Positions 1 through 9,787 are shown, numbered from the stretch's first letter. The stretch: 64,000 nucleotides of DNA from CAZGNZ01 sp964527215 (GCA_964527215.1 CAZGNZ010000001.1:124001-188000), one strand, 5' to 3'. A program made the numbers and translations. The notes: a model not told the origin generated them from the letters alone.

Positions 1-449
1 TCAAAGTCATTACCACCAACCGGAAAGCAAGACACGAATACCATATCATTGAAAGATTTGAGGCCGGGCTGGTGCTGCAGGGAAGTGAAGTCAAGGCTCT
101 GCGGGAAGGTAAAGGCAATGTTAAAGAAGCCTATGTCCGCTTTGTTAACAGCGAACTGTACGTCATCGGTATGCACATCGGTGAATACTCCCATGCCGGT
201 TACTCATCCCACACACCTGTACATGACAGAAAACTGCTGGTGACCAGAAGAGAACTGCATAAGCTGAACCGCTCCATCGACGAGAAGGGTATGACCATGG
301 TTCCGCTTTCCATATATTTCAAACACGGACTGGCAAAGCTGGAATTCGGTCTGGCCCGTGGCAAAAAAAACTGGGATAAAAGACAGGATATCAAGCAGCG
401 TGACGCCAAACGCGAAACCGACCGCATGCTGAAAGACAGCCGCTATTAA
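1..449 (+). CDS. smpB: SsrA-binding protein SmpB (5' truncated by window edge)
   Basis: SmpB binds tmRNA and brings it to stalled ribosomes for trans-translation. The reading frame is open from base 3, so the start codon lies outside the window. The visible part (about 149 residues) begins with the family's N-terminal core (TNRKARHEYHI) and continues through GLVLQGSEVKALREG, the KLLLHK-like segment HDRKLLVTRRELHKL, and MVPLSIYFKHGLAKLEFGLARGKKNWDKR. It ends in the basic tail KQRDAKRETDRML that enters the decoding centre. Only a handful of N-terminal residues are missing. It is followed by tyrS after 52 bp on the same strand. Family identity is certain from these motifs. Confidence 0.96.
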   Translation, partial: KVITTNRKARHEYHIIERFEAGLVLQGSEVKALREGKGNVKEAYVRFVNSELYVIGMHIGEYSHAGYSSHTPVHDRKLLVTRRELHKLNRSIDEKGMTMVPLSIYFKHGLAKLEFGLARGKKNWDKRQDIKQRDAKRETDRMLKDSRY

Positions 450-501
450 GGCGAACCAATATCAGTTACCGACCATTGCAAATCACATCCGGAAAAACAG
501 T

Positions 502-1713
502 ATGAAACACTTCCCTTCAATTAACGAACAAATGGATATCATTCGTCGGGGAATCGATGAAATTATTCCCGAAGATGAACTGGTTAAAAAACTCGAAAAC
601 GCTGAAAACGAAAATAAGCCCCTTCAGATAAAACTGGGCTGTGATCCCAGTCGGCCGGATCTCCATATCGGCCATGCGGTCGTACTGCGCAAGATGCGCA
701 ATTTCCAGGACCTTGGACATCAGGCAACATTGGTCATCGGCGATTTCACGGCCATGATCGGTGATCCCACCGGCCGTAATAAAACCCGACCCCAACTGAC
801 AATGGAAGACACCCACAAAAATGCCCAGTCTTATGTGGAACAGGCAGGTCAGGTACTTGATATTGAGAAGTTGAAAATCGTTTACAATTCAGAATGGCTG
901 AACAAGCTGAATTTCACTGATGTGATTGGTCTTTCTGCCAAAATCACTGTTGCTCAAATGCTGGCTCGGGATGATTTCAGCAAACGATATCAGGAAGGTG
1001 TACCAATCTCGATTCATGAGTTTATGTATCCCATCGCACAGGGCTACGACTCGGTCGCGCTGAATTCGGATGTGGAACTGGGCGGTACCGATCAGAAATT
1101 CAATCTTCTGGTTGGCCGCGAACTGCAGCGTGAGTTCAAACAGGAACCGCAGATTATTATCACAACCCCTTTGCTTGAAGGGACCGACGGACAGAAGAAA
1201 ATGTCCAAATCCTACGACAATTATATTGGGATCACCGACACACCGAATAATATGTTCGGCAAAGCAATGTCCATTCCGGATGAACTGATTGCCCGATACT
1301 TTGAGTTTGCCACAGATATTCCCAATCGCGAACTGGCGGCAGTCAGGAATGATCTGGAAGCCGGCACATCCAATCCCAGAGATCTGAAAATGAAGCTTGG
1401 ACGGGATCTGATTGCCGTATATCACGATGCGGCAGCCGGTCAGGCAGCACAGGATGCATTTATTAAAATGTATCGGAAAAAAGAAATTCCGGACGAAATG
1501 CCTGAAGTCATCATTACGGAATCGATAAAACTGGTGAAGCTGATCGTTGAAAACGGACTGCTGAAAAGCAATGGAGAAGCCCGGCGGCAGATTCAGTCCG
1601 GTGCTATCCAGCTTGACGGCAAAAAGGTCGATGACATTCACTGCAGGCTGGAACCGGGCAAAGAACACATATTAAAAGTAGGCAAACACAAATATATGAG
1701 GATCAAATCATGA
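502..1713 (+). CDS. tyrS: Tyrosyl-tRNA synthetase
   Basis: Class I aminoacyl-tRNA synthetase that charges tRNA-Tyr with tyrosine in the cytoplasm. The 403-residue protein carries the HIGH signature intact (residues 55-58, in RPDLHIGHAV) and KMSKS at about 233-237. A C-terminal S4-like RNA-binding domain follows (about 340-400, with NGEARRQIQSGAIQLDGKKV). The length and the LGCDPSRPDLH/GDFTAMIGDPTGRN segments fit the TyrZ-like branch. The stop codon overlaps the next gene's ATG (ATGA at 1710-1713), so the phosphatase gene downstream is probably translationally coupled. Nothing is missing from the catalytic core. Confidence 0.97.
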   Translation: MKHFPSINEQMDIIRRGIDEIIPEDELVKKLENAENENKPLQIKLGCDPSRPDLHIGHAVVLRKMRNFQDLGHQATLVIGDFTAMIGDPTGRNKTRPQLTMEDTHKNAQSYVEQAGQVLDIEKLKIVYNSEWLNKLNFTDVIGLSAKITVAQMLARDDFSKRYQEGVPISIHEFMYPIAQGYDSVALNSDVELGGTDQKFNLLVGRELQREFKQEPQIIITTPLLEGTDGQKKMSKSYDNYIGITDTPNNMFGKAMSIPDELIARYFEFATDIPNRELAAVRNDLEAGTSNPRDLKMKLGRDLIAVYHDAAAGQAAQDAFIKMYRKKEIPDEMPEVIITESIKLVKLIVENGLLKSNGEARRQIQSGAIQLDGKKVDDIHCRLEPGKEHILKVGKHKYMRIKS

Positions 1714-2843
1714 AAAAAGTATTCTCAGTTTTACTCTTGTGCATATCGCTTCTGATACTTGAAGGCTGCAGTTATACAGCCTATGGATTATACAGCAGAA
1801 AACCCAAAGACGAATATGTTCCGGCTCTGGCTGAACTGGATCAATTTCCGGCAGATGAATACAGCGGCGATCCCCCAAAATCAATCATCTATATTATTGC
1901 CGATGGCGCAGGAATCGGACATCACACCTTGGGATACTATGCCATTGAACAATTCGCACCGGCCCGTTTTGAGCATATCGGTCTGGTCACCACCCATCCC
2001 GTTCAGCCTGGTGTAAAGGTCACAGATTCCGCCGCGAGCGGTACTGCACTGGCCACCGGCCAGAAAACATATAACGGCGCAATCTCAGTCGATCTCGCTC
2101 AGCTTCCCATAAAAACCTCTATGGAACTGGCCAAAGAAAAAGGCATGGCAACAGGTCTGGTGGCAACCTCCACCATTTCCCATGCCACGCCGGCTGTCTT
2201 TATGACACATGTGGCCTACCGAAAAGATGAACCGGCGATTGCCCGTCAGCTGGCTCTGGCACCGGTGGATGTGCTTCTGGGCGGCGGCAGTTCGCTCTGG
2301 ACTGAAGAACTGCAGTCTCAAATAGCAGGGCAGGGCGGACAGTACTGCACATCCATGGAAGAAATCGACTCCAGCAGCGGACGGGTTGTGGGACTTTTTA
2401 ATGAAGGTGCCATGAATACATACAACGAGGGACGTGTGCCCGGAACCCTCGAAATGACTGAAAAAGCGCTTGAACTGCTGGATTCCGATCCCGACGGGTT
2501 TTTTCTGATGGTCGAGGAATCTCAGATCGATTGGGCAGGACACGCCAATTCCGCAACATATCTGCTCGGCGAAATGAATTCCATGAATGAACTGGTCAAT
2601 TTCTGCCTGGATTATCAGGCTGCTCATCCGGACGTGCTCCTTATCCTGACGGCGGATCACGAAACCGGCGGAGTTACCATTGAAGACGGAGAAGAAGGAC
2701 AGCTGAAGGTAAGTTTTGCATCCGTTCATCACAGCGCCAATATGGTGCCTGTATTTGCTTCCGGACCCGGTGCAGAGGCATTTGACAGCATGATGGACAA
2801 CACCGAACTTGCCGGAAAAATAATTGAGTATATCCGCCGATAG
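1710..2843 (+). CDS. Alkaline phosphatase, PhoA family lipoprotein
   Basis: Predicted exported metal-dependent phosphomonoesterase that releases phosphate from organic esters in the periplasm. The N-terminus is a lipoprotein signal (hydrophobic run, then LILEGC lipobox, Cys20). Family motifs follow in order: DGAGIGHHTLGYYA (first metal-ligand Asp), VTDSAASGTALATG with the nucleophilic Ser at about 107, HATPAVFMTHV, EESQIDWAGHAN and LTADHETGG near the C-terminus. At 377 residues it is slightly shorter than E. coli PhoA and lacks the long crown insertions. It overlaps tyrS by 4 bp, an unusual partner, so its position may reflect chance operon growth. Substrate is not determinable. Confidence 0.9.
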   Translation: MKKVFSVLLLCISLLILEGCSYTAYGLYSRKPKDEYVPALAELDQFPADEYSGDPPKSIIYIIADGAGIGHHTLGYYAIEQFAPARFEHIGLVTTHPVQPGVKVTDSAASGTALATGQKTYNGAISVDLAQLPIKTSMELAKEKGMATGLVATSTISHATPAVFMTHVAYRKDEPAIARQLALAPVDVLLGGGSSLWTEELQSQIAGQGGQYCTSMEEIDSSSGRVVGLFNEGAMNTYNEGRVPGTLEMTEKALELLDSDPDGFFLMVEESQIDWAGHANSATYLLGEMNSMNELVNFCLDYQAAHPDVLLILTADHETGGVTIEDGEEGQLKVSFASVHHSANMVPVFASGPGAEAFDSMMDNTELAGKIIEYIRR

Positions 2844-2880
2844 TAAAATTTTTTGCATGACTGAGTTTTGGTTTGGTTAA

Positions 2881-3705
2881 ATGAATAATTGTTTCTGTGT
2901 GAAATCTGCAGTTGCCGGAATCCATCGGATACCAGGGTTTGAACATGAAGTTGTTACCCAAGCCTTGCTGTGGGAAAAACTGACCGTGCTGGATCAGAAA
3001 AACCACTGGATTTTCGTTCAGCAATGGGATGGATATCAGGGATGGATTCACCAATCATATATAACCGACTGTCCTCAGTTTGTTTCGGATATAACGCTGA
3101 CTCTTACAGATCGACTGACGGCTCTGTATGTTCAGCCGAATGAATCCCAGGCACAGGTTATGGACGTTCCGATGGGTGTCGTTTTACCCGTGACCGGCTG
3201 GAGGTCGGGAAATGCCGAATTGTGGATGGAAGTACAGCTTCCCGACGGTATTCGGGCCTGGCTGAAACCCGGACGGATACCATCCGAATTGTCTGTAAGG
3301 GAGAGACTGAAGCTGTTGGCCGTTTCAATGCTGGGAGTGCCGTATCAATGGGGAGGGAAAAGCAGTCTGGGATGTGACTGCAGCGGATTCCTTCAGACCA
3401 TTTTCAAAACCTGCGGCGTTGAGCTTCCCCGGGATGCAGAGCGTCAGTACGAGCTGCTTAAAGAATTTACCATTCCGCAGAATTCTGTTCAGCCCGGAGA
3501 TCTGGCCTTTTTCAGGAGTTCAGACGGATATTCACACATCGGCATGATGCTGGACAGCCACCACATCATTCATTCCAGCGGGTTTGTTCGAATCAGCTCT
3601 TTGGACAGCCGTCAGGATGAGTATGACGAACCGCTGGCATGCAGTCTGGAAAATTTCATTTCAATCAGCAGTATGATACTTGAAACCAAAAAATCCGATA
3701 TTTAG
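2881..3705 (+). CDS. NlpC/P60 family cysteine endopeptidase with SH3-like N-terminal domains
   Basis: Probable gamma-D-glutamyl-L-diamino-acid endopeptidase of the YkfC/dipeptidyl-peptidase VI type, acting on murein-derived peptides. The N-terminal ~130 residues look like two bacterial SH3 modules (WEKLTVLDQKNHWIFVQQ; GVVLPVTGW). The C-terminal catalytic domain has GVPYQWGGKSSLGCDCSGF (catalytic Cys at about 167), PGDLAFF, the catalytic His in YSHIGMML and a second His in HHIIHSSG. No signal peptide is visible, which favours cytoplasmic recycling of imported peptides over wall cleavage. trpS follows after 11 bp. Confidence 0.88.
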   Translation: MNNCFCVKSAVAGIHRIPGFEHEVVTQALLWEKLTVLDQKNHWIFVQQWDGYQGWIHQSYITDCPQFVSDITLTLTDRLTALYVQPNESQAQVMDVPMGVVLPVTGWRSGNAELWMEVQLPDGIRAWLKPGRIPSELSVRERLKLLAVSMLGVPYQWGGKSSLGCDCSGFLQTIFKTCGVELPRDAERQYELLKEFTIPQNSVQPGDLAFFRSSDGYSHIGMMLDSHHIIHSSGFVRISSLDSRQDEYDEPLACSLENFISISSMILETKKSDI

Positions 3706-3716
3706 GGAGAAATAGA

Positions 3717-4724
3717 TTGTCTGATCAGCCCAAACCCATTTTGCTATCCGGAATTCAGCCCAGCGGCCAGCTGTGCATTGCCAATTATGTCGGGGCTGTA
3801 AAAAACTGGGTGGAACTGCAGGAAACCACCCGTCCAATATACCTCGTAGTGGATATGCACGCCATTACGGTGCTTCAGAAACCTGCCGAACTGCGCCAGA
3901 GAACTCTTTCATTTGCAGCACAGTATATTGCCTGCGGGATTGATCCTGAAAAATCCATCATTGCCTTGCAGTCCCATATTCCCCAGCATGCGGAGCTGAC
4001 CTGGGTGCTGAATACACTGACCTCTATGGGCGAACTCAGCCGAATGACCCAGTTCAAGGATAAAAGCGCCAGGCATGCCGGGAACATCAATGCCGGCCTG
4101 TTTACCTATCCCGTCCTGATGGCTGCAGACATTCTGATCTATCAGACTGATCTGGTGCCTGTAGGGGAGGACCAGAAGCAGCATCTTGAACTGACCCGAA
4201 ACCTGGCTCAGCGTTTTAACCATCGCTATTCGAATACATTCAAAATACCGGAACCCTTCATTCCAAAAGTGGGAGCCCGTGTGATGAGTCTGCAGGATCC
4301 GGAGAAAAAAATGTCCAAGTCCGATGAAAACAGCAGCAATCTCGTGGCTTTGCTGGATCCGCCCAAGGTTATCACCAACAAAATCAAACGGGCCGTCACT
4401 GATTCCTATACGGAAGTGCGGTATGATGAAAATCGTCCCGGGCTGGCAAACCTGCTCAGTATTTTCTCAGTGCTGTCCGGGCAGTCTTATGAGGAACTTG
4501 AGCTGCACTTTACAGGGAAAATGTATTCCGATCTGAAAAGAGAGCTGGCAGACCTCATCATTGCAAAGCTTGAGCCCATTCAGTCGGAGTATCAGCGTTT
4601 GATCGATGACAAACAATATTTGAATCAGATTTTGAAAACAGGTGCAGACCGGGCACGGTCCATCGCATACAAAACACTGGCAAAAGTGTATCGGAAAGTG
4701 GGATTCCCGGCCTATCCGAAGTAA
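3717..4724 (+). CDS. trpS: Tryptophanyl-tRNA synthetase
   Basis: Charges tRNA-Trp with tryptophan. A TTG start is chosen because it directly precedes SDQPKPILLSGIQPSG and lies 7 bp after an AGGGAGA ribosome-binding site at about 3704-3710. The 335-residue protein closely follows the E. coli-type family, with GELSRMTQFKDKSAR, GLFTYPVLMAADIL, VGEDQKQHLELTR and KKMSKSDEN all present. The HIGH-equivalent segment reads CIAN, where most relatives have xIGN, so a small substitution sits in the signature. The rest of the active site is intact and the gene should be functional. Confidence 0.96.
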   Translation: MSDQPKPILLSGIQPSGQLCIANYVGAVKNWVELQETTRPIYLVVDMHAITVLQKPAELRQRTLSFAAQYIACGIDPEKSIIALQSHIPQHAELTWVLNTLTSMGELSRMTQFKDKSARHAGNINAGLFTYPVLMAADILIYQTDLVPVGEDQKQHLELTRNLAQRFNHRYSNTFKIPEPFIPKVGARVMSLQDPEKKMSKSDENSSNLVALLDPPKVITNKIKRAVTDSYTEVRYDENRPGLANLLSIFSVLSGQSYEELELHFTGKMYSDLKRELADLIIAKLEPIQSEYQRLIDDKQYLNQILKTGADRARSIAYKTLAKVYRKVGFPAYPK

Positions 4725-4790
4725 CGGAAAATGGGTCGCCGTGAAATCACATATTCCACAGCCAGGAACTGAAACCTGCCTCAGCAGCTT

Positions 4791-5519
4791 ATGACATATC
4801 GCATTAAACTGGAAAATTTCGAAGGTCCGCTGGATTTACTGCTGTTTTTTATTCACCGGGACAAGATCAATATTTACGATATTCCAATATCTCACATAAC
4901 CAATGAGTTTCTGGAATATCTTAGGCTGATGCGGCTGCTGAGTCTGTCTGTGGCAGGGGATTTCATTGTCATGGCATCCACTCTGATGCAGATCAAGGCC
5001 AGAATGCTGCTGCCAAAACCGCAGGACCCCGACGGTGAAATTGAAGATCCCCGGTCCGATCTGGTCCGAAGACTGCTGGAATACCGCCAGTTCAGAGAGG
5101 CGTCTGTTCAGCTGGGAGAAAAATTTGATTTCCAGAGTCAGCACTATGCCAAGGGTCGCCCAATGCCGGCATCAGATACCCGGGAAGATCCCAATGTCTA
5201 TGTACGGAATATCTCCTTGTTTGATCTTCTGAGCATTTTCCGGGAAACGCTGTCGAGGATGCCGGACCCGGTTACATATGAGATTCATCAGGAGGAGGTG
5301 AATCTGGATGAAAAAATACGCTTCATCCTTGACAGAATTCAATCCGGAAGAAAAGCACTTTTTTCTGAAATCATGTCTGAAATGCAGTCCAAACTGCATG
5401 TGATTGTTACGTTCATGGCCATTCTTGAATTGATGCGTAAGAAGCTCATCCAGGTGATTCAGGATGCAACATTCAGTGAAATTGAGATTGTAAAAGGGAG
5501 TGAGGCAAAGGCGGAATAG
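4791..5519 (+). CDS. scpA: Segregation and condensation protein A
   Basis: Kleisin subunit of the bacterial SMC-ScpAB condensin, bridging SMC heads. The 242-residue protein starts with the hallmark YRIKLENFEGPLDLLLFFI. It continues with FLEYLRLMRLLSLSVAGDFIVMASTLMQIKARMLLP, and ends with the winged-helix-like C-terminus (VIVTFMAILELMRKKLIQVIQ). scpB follows about 125 bp downstream, the usual partner order. No smc gene is in the window. Confidence 0.95.
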   Translation: MTYRIKLENFEGPLDLLLFFIHRDKINIYDIPISHITNEFLEYLRLMRLLSLSVAGDFIVMASTLMQIKARMLLPKPQDPDGEIEDPRSDLVRRLLEYRQFREASVQLGEKFDFQSQHYAKGRPMPASDTREDPNVYVRNISLFDLLSIFRETLSRMPDPVTYEIHQEEVNLDEKIRFILDRIQSGRKALFSEIMSEMQSKLHVIVTFMAILELMRKKLIQVIQDATFSEIEIVKGSEAKAE

Positions 5520-5643
5520 GAACAGCGCTGCATGGTGCCGGCACCTCCGAATTCGACCGCCGGATACGCCGGTTCGGAATGAGAACCGATTTCACCCTCT
5601 TGCGACAGAAATCCAACATCCAACCAATAACTCGGCTTGAAAA

Positions 5644-6195
5644 ATGAAAGATATTATTGAAGCATTATTGTTTGCCAGTCCGGAACCGCTGACGCAGGCA
5701 AAGGTGTCTGCCGTTTTTCCTGATGAATCGGTGGACTTGCGGCAGATTGTAGAAAGCATCAATTCGGAATATGAGACCATGAATAAAGCACTGTTTGTGG
5801 CAGAGGTTGGCGGCGGGTATCAGATTCTGACCAAACCTGAGTACCAGATATATGTGAAAAGACTGTTCAGTAAATCCCGCAAACTGCTGCTGACGCGACC
5901 TGCGCTTGAAGCCCTTGCGGTGGTGGCATACCGTCAGCCCGTCAGCAAACTGGAAATTGAGAGTATTCGGGGTGTGAACTGCGACAGCGTGATCCGCAGC
6001 CTTCTGGAGCGGGAAATGATTACTATCAAAGGACGCGACAGCGGACTGGGGCGGGCACTTTTATACGGGACAACCAGACAGTTCCTTGAGGCTTTTGGGT
6101 TGAATTCTGTATCGGATCTTCCCAAACTGAAGGAACTCAGCGAACTGGTGGATGATGAAATTCAGCCAACGGAGCAGAAACATGAGATTGAATAA
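5644..6195 (+). CDS. scpB: Segregation and condensation protein B
   Basis: Winged-helix dimer that binds ScpA in the SMC condensin. The 183 residues begin IIEALLFASPEPLT. They carry TRPALEALAVVAYRQPVSKLEIESIRGVNCDSVIRSLLER and the GRALLYGTTRQFLEAFGL block, all diagnostic. The 3' end overlaps the next gene's chosen ATG (6182) by 14 bp, typical of the scpB-rluB arrangement in many bacteria and consistent with translational coupling. Confidence 0.95.
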   Translation: MKDIIEALLFASPEPLTQAKVSAVFPDESVDLRQIVESINSEYETMNKALFVAEVGGGYQILTKPEYQIYVKRLFSKSRKLLLTRPALEALAVVAYRQPVSKLEIESIRGVNCDSVIRSLLEREMITIKGRDSGLGRALLYGTTRQFLEAFGLNSVSDLPKLKELSELVDDEIQPTEQKHEIE

Positions 6196-6886
6196 ATATC
6201 TGGCCAGAGCAGGAATTGCTTCCCGGCGAAAAAGCGATGAGCTGATCCAGGCTGGGAAAATAAAAATAAACGGAGCGGTCTGTTTTGATTTTTCCCGTCG
6301 AATCGGAGAAGATGATGTGGTTACTTATCAGGGGCGTACGCTGCAGGTGCGGCTGGAACGGGCTGTGTATCTGCTGCACAAACCTGCCGGGTATATTTCG
6401 ACATCTGATGATCCCCAGAAACGAAAAACCGTACTGGATTTAATTGACTCCGCAGAAAGACTGTTCACCGTGGGACGCCTGGATCGCGATACCACTGGTG
6501 CACTGGTGGTAACAAACGACGGGGATCTGGCCTACAAACTGACTCATCCCCGGTTTCAGATCGCAAAAAAATATCTGGTTTTGACTACACAGGATATCCC
6601 TGCCGGTCAGATTCACCAGCTGCGCTCCGGAATTCGTCTTGAGGACGGCAGTCTTGCCCGCGGGGAACTGAAGCGTGTCCACCGTGAAGGGAAAAATATC
6701 ACCTGGGAAATTGTACTGCGGGAAGGTAAAAACCGCGAAGTAAAGCGAATTTTCCATGCATTGGGCAGTGAGGTGCAAAAACTACATCGTACAGAGTTCG
6801 CCGGTCTGTCCGCGGACAATCTCAAACCCGGGCGATACCGACGTTTAAGTGCCTCTGAAATCAGAAAACTTATAGCATTGAAATAA
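6182..6886 (+). CDS. Pseudouridine synthase, RsuA/RluB family
   Basis: Isomerises a uridine in rRNA, most likely 23S (RluB-like) given the scpB neighbour. The start at 6182 is preferred over an upstream in-frame ATG at 6152 because the family begins exactly at MRLNKYLARAGIASRRKSDELI, the S4 RNA-binding domain (residues 1-60). The catalytic domain contains LHKPAGYISTSDDP and GRLDRDTTGALVVTNDG, with catalytic Asp at about 101. It ends with REGKNREVKRIFHALGSEVQKLHR. Length (234 aa) is normal. The target site cannot be decided by eye. Confidence 0.93.
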   Translation: MRLNKYLARAGIASRRKSDELIQAGKIKINGAVCFDFSRRIGEDDVVTYQGRTLQVRLERAVYLLHKPAGYISTSDDPQKRKTVLDLIDSAERLFTVGRLDRDTTGALVVTNDGDLAYKLTHPRFQIAKKYLVLTTQDIPAGQIHQLRSGIRLEDGSLARGELKRVHREGKNITWEIVLREGKNREVKRIFHALGSEVQKLHRTEFAGLSADNLKPGRYRRLSASEIRKLIALK

Positions 6887-6940
6887 ATTTGTGTTTTCAT
6901 GTAATATACTTGGCTTGATTTGTAGGGATTTTTTGAGAAT

Positions 6941-7591
6941 ATGATCATTGCCATTGACGGTCCGGCAGCATCCGGCAAAAGTACCACTGCAAAGCAGGTG
7001 GCGCAGAAACTTGGATTTCTTCATCTTGACACGGGTGCGATGTACCGGGCGGTGACGCTTCACTTTATACGATGCGGAGTGGATATTCAGTCAGAACAGG
7101 CTGTATCGGATAAACTTTCCGGTATTGACATTGAACTCACATCGAATGGCAGAGTCCTGCTGAATGGTGAAGATGTGTCCCTGGAAATCCGGAGTGATGC
7201 GGTCAGTCGGCAGGTAAGTCCTGTAAGTGCTGTCGGAATTGTCCGCGACGATCTTGTTGCCAGGCAGCGTCATTTGGCAGAACGCAATGATGTGGTAATG
7301 GAAGGCCGGGATATAGGCACCCGGGTATTTCCAGATGCCGATTTTAAATTTTTTATTACTGCGGATGTCCGGGAGCGCGGACACCGCCGTTTCATTGAAC
7401 AGAAAGAGCGGGGCGGGAACGAACAGCTGGAAGATGTTATCAAGAAACTGGCAGAACGTGACCGGTATGATTCCAGCCGAAAGCATTCCCCGCTGAAAAA
7501 GGCACCTGATGCCGTAGAAATCGATACAACACAGCTGACAATTGCTGAACAGGTTTCGAAGATTATCGATTTCGTAAACACTAAACAATAG
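6941..7591 (+). CDS. cmk: Cytidylate kinase
   Basis: Phosphorylates CMP and dCMP to the diphosphates using ATP. The 216-residue protein has the P-loop GPAASGKSTTAKQVA at residues 6-20. It also has LHLDTGAMYRAVTL, the EGRDIGTRVFPDADFKFFITAD core and the RYDSSRKHSPLKKAPDAVEIDT segment specific to Cmk. It is followed 25 bp later by rpsA, the near-universal cmk-rpsA pair. Confidence 0.96.
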   Translation: MIIAIDGPAASGKSTTAKQVAQKLGFLHLDTGAMYRAVTLHFIRCGVDIQSEQAVSDKLSGIDIELTSNGRVLLNGEDVSLEIRSDAVSRQVSPVSAVGIVRDDLVARQRHLAERNDVVMEGRDIGTRVFPDADFKFFITADVRERGHRRFIEQKERGGNEQLEDVIKKLAERDRYDSSRKHSPLKKAPDAVEIDTTQLTIAEQVSKIIDFVNTKQ

Positions 7592-7616
7592 AAACCGCAG
7601 GAGAATATTCCAACGT

Positions 7617-9728
7617 ATGAACATGGATGCAAACACTAACCAGGCTGATCTTCCGGAAGAAAAACCGGATTCGATCGCCGCAACCCCGGATCCTGAGCCG
7701 GGAAATGAAACTGCAAACACCTCATCCAAGGACACGGCCACCGATGCAGCTGAAAAGAATTCTGAATTGGATTCCGAAAATGTTGTAAAGGTTGAAGTCG
7801 TTGAAAATGATGAGGATGATGATGAATTAGATGAGGCTGCAGAAGTTTCTCAGGAAGTTGTAACGCCGGAACCTGAACCAAAACCGGAACTGCCTGCAGT
7901 GAATTATCTGGATCCCGGTATTCTCAGTCCAAAGACCATTGAACTGGATGAACTGGAAAAATATTCAGAAGAGGAAGATCTTGCAGATATTGATGAGAAA
8001 ATCCAGGATCTGTATGAAAATTCCTTTTCCGACATTCAGGAAGGAGAAGTGGTTACCGGCAGTATCGTGAATATCTCCGATCGGGACGTTTTCATAGACA
8101 TCGGATTCAAATCTGAAGGAATCGTTCCAAGGCATGAGTTTAGTGATACACCCGAAATTGGTGATGAAGTGGAAGTATTTATTTCCAGCTTTGAAAATTC
8201 AGCCGGCCAGTTTGTACTGTCCAAAGAGAAAGCAGATTTTGCAAAACGCTGGAACGAACTTCGAAACTGCTTTGAAAGCGATGAAGTGGTTCAGGGTAAA
8301 ATTGTCCGCCGCATCAAGGGCGGTATGGTGGTTAATCTGGAAGGTGTATTTGCCTTCCTGCCCGGTTCCCAAATCGATGTTCGACCGGTTACAGACTTCA
8401 ATGAACATGTGGGTGCGGAATACGATTTCAAGATTGTCAAGTTTAATGAACTCCGTAAAAATATTGTATTGTCCAGAAAAGTGCTGCTGGAATCTGATCT
8501 GAGAGAGAAGAGACAGGAAATCATTTCTCAGCTTGAAGTAGGCATGGTGCTGGAAGGTACTGTCAAAAATATTACGGACTTCGGTGCATTTATTGATCTG
8601 GGCGGCATTGACGGGCTGCTTCATCTCACAGATATTACATGGGGACGCATCAATCATCCGTCCGAAATGCTTAAAATAGATGAAAATGTCACCGTTAAGG
8701 TAATCGACTTTGATATTGAAAAAGCGCATGTTTCGCTTGGTATGAAACAGCTTGTACCGGAACCATGGGAAGATGCCGAAAACAAGTATCCGGTGGAATC
8801 AGAAGTAACCGGAAGTGTTGTCAATATGATGAAGTACGGGGTGTTTGTAGAACTTGAAAAAGGCATTGAAGGTCTTATTCATGTTTCGGAAATGTCCTGG
8901 ACCCGTCACATCAAGCATCCCAGTGAATTGTTCAAACTGGGCGATGTCATTAAGGCCAAAGTGCTGAGTGTGGATCCCAAGGAGAAAAAAATATCTCTGG
9001 GTATCAAGCAGCTCTCAGCCAATCCCTGGGATGAAATTGAAACCAAGTATCCCATCGATTCAATTCACACCGGTGTGGTCCGGAATCTGACCCAGTTCGG
9101 CGCATTCGTGGAACTGGAAGAAGGCATTGACGGATTGGTTCATGTGTCTGATATGTCATGGACGAAAAATATCCGTCATCCCAAGGATGTTCTGAAACGC
9201 GGTCAGGAAGTTCAGGTGAAAATCCTGGATGTTTCCAGCGAAAATCGCCGTTTGTCCCTGGGTATCAAACAGGTTGAGTCGGATCCCTGGCCGAATCTGA
9301 AATCAATATACACTGCCGGCACGGTGGTGAAGGGTGAAGTGATCAGAGCACTGGATAAAGGCATTATTTTCCAGTTGGATCATGATTTAGAAGGTATCGT
9401 TCCTTTGAAACGGGTTCCCAAGCATGACCGAAAGATGATCAAGACCCGCTTCAAACCCGGTTCAGAGCACGAAGTAGTGGTTCAGGAAGTTGATCAGGAA
9501 TATAAAAAGGTCATTCTGATGGTTGAATGGGAAGGCAGCACCGATATGGATGGTGAAGTCGTCCGTGAGAAGAAGAAAAAAGCCATTCGCAATGAGCCGA
9601 CCTCCGATAAGCTTGAAATCCCCCAGGATATCATTGACTCGATTGCTCAGTCGGAACGGGAAGAGGAAGCATCCTCCACCGCTTCTGAATCCGAGCCAAA
9701 GTCTGAACCTGAAAAGGACGCTGAATAA
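7617..9728 (+). CDS. rpsA: 30S ribosomal protein S1 with long acidic N-terminal extension
   Basis: Ribosomal protein S1 helps mRNA bind the 30S subunit. Six S1 OB-fold repeats can be read from about residue 140 to 640 (EGEVVTGSIVN, DEVVQGKIVR, VLEGTVKNITDFGAF, VTGSVVNMMKYGVF, HTGVVRNLTQFGAF, VVKGEVIRALDKG). Repeats 3-5 are the best conserved. The first ~140 residues are an acidic, Pro/Glu-rich low-complexity arm (for example NDEDDDELDEAAE). This makes the protein 703 aa, against about 560 in E. coli and close to the longer FCB forms. The C-terminal ~60 residues are again charged and probably disordered. Transcription likely stops at the hairpin at 9750-9787. Confidence 0.96.
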   Translation: MNMDANTNQADLPEEKPDSIAATPDPEPGNETANTSSKDTATDAAEKNSELDSENVVKVEVVENDEDDDELDEAAEVSQEVVTPEPEPKPELPAVNYLDPGILSPKTIELDELEKYSEEEDLADIDEKIQDLYENSFSDIQEGEVVTGSIVNISDRDVFIDIGFKSEGIVPRHEFSDTPEIGDEVEVFISSFENSAGQFVLSKEKADFAKRWNELRNCFESDEVVQGKIVRRIKGGMVVNLEGVFAFLPGSQIDVRPVTDFNEHVGAEYDFKIVKFNELRKNIVLSRKVLLESDLREKRQEIISQLEVGMVLEGTVKNITDFGAFIDLGGIDGLLHLTDITWGRINHPSEMLKIDENVTVKVIDFDIEKAHVSLGMKQLVPEPWEDAENKYPVESEVTGSVVNMMKYGVFVELEKGIEGLIHVSEMSWTRHIKHPSELFKLGDVIKAKVLSVDPKEKKISLGIKQLSANPWDEIETKYPIDSIHTGVVRNLTQFGAFVELEEGIDGLVHVSDMSWTKNIRHPKDVLKRGQEVQVKILDVSSENRRLSLGIKQVESDPWPNLKSIYTAGTVVKGEVIRALDKGIIFQLDHDLEGIVPLKRVPKHDRKMIKTRFKPGSEHEVVVQEVDQEYKKVILMVEWEGSTDMDGEVVREKKKKAIRNEPTSDKLEIPQDIIDSIAQSEREEEASSTASESEPKSEPEKDAE

Positions 9729-9749
9729 ACCGCTGATCTGCAGCATTTT

Positions 9750-9787
9750 GGGGCGTGGAACATCAACTTCCAGGCCCCTTTTTATTT
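9750..9787 (+). terminator. Rho-independent terminator of the cmk-rpsA unit
   Basis: An 11-bp stem with one mismatch (9750-9760 pairing with 9768-9778) and a 7-nt loop is followed by five T's and then ATTT. It starts 22 bp after the rpsA stop codon. Confidence 0.85.
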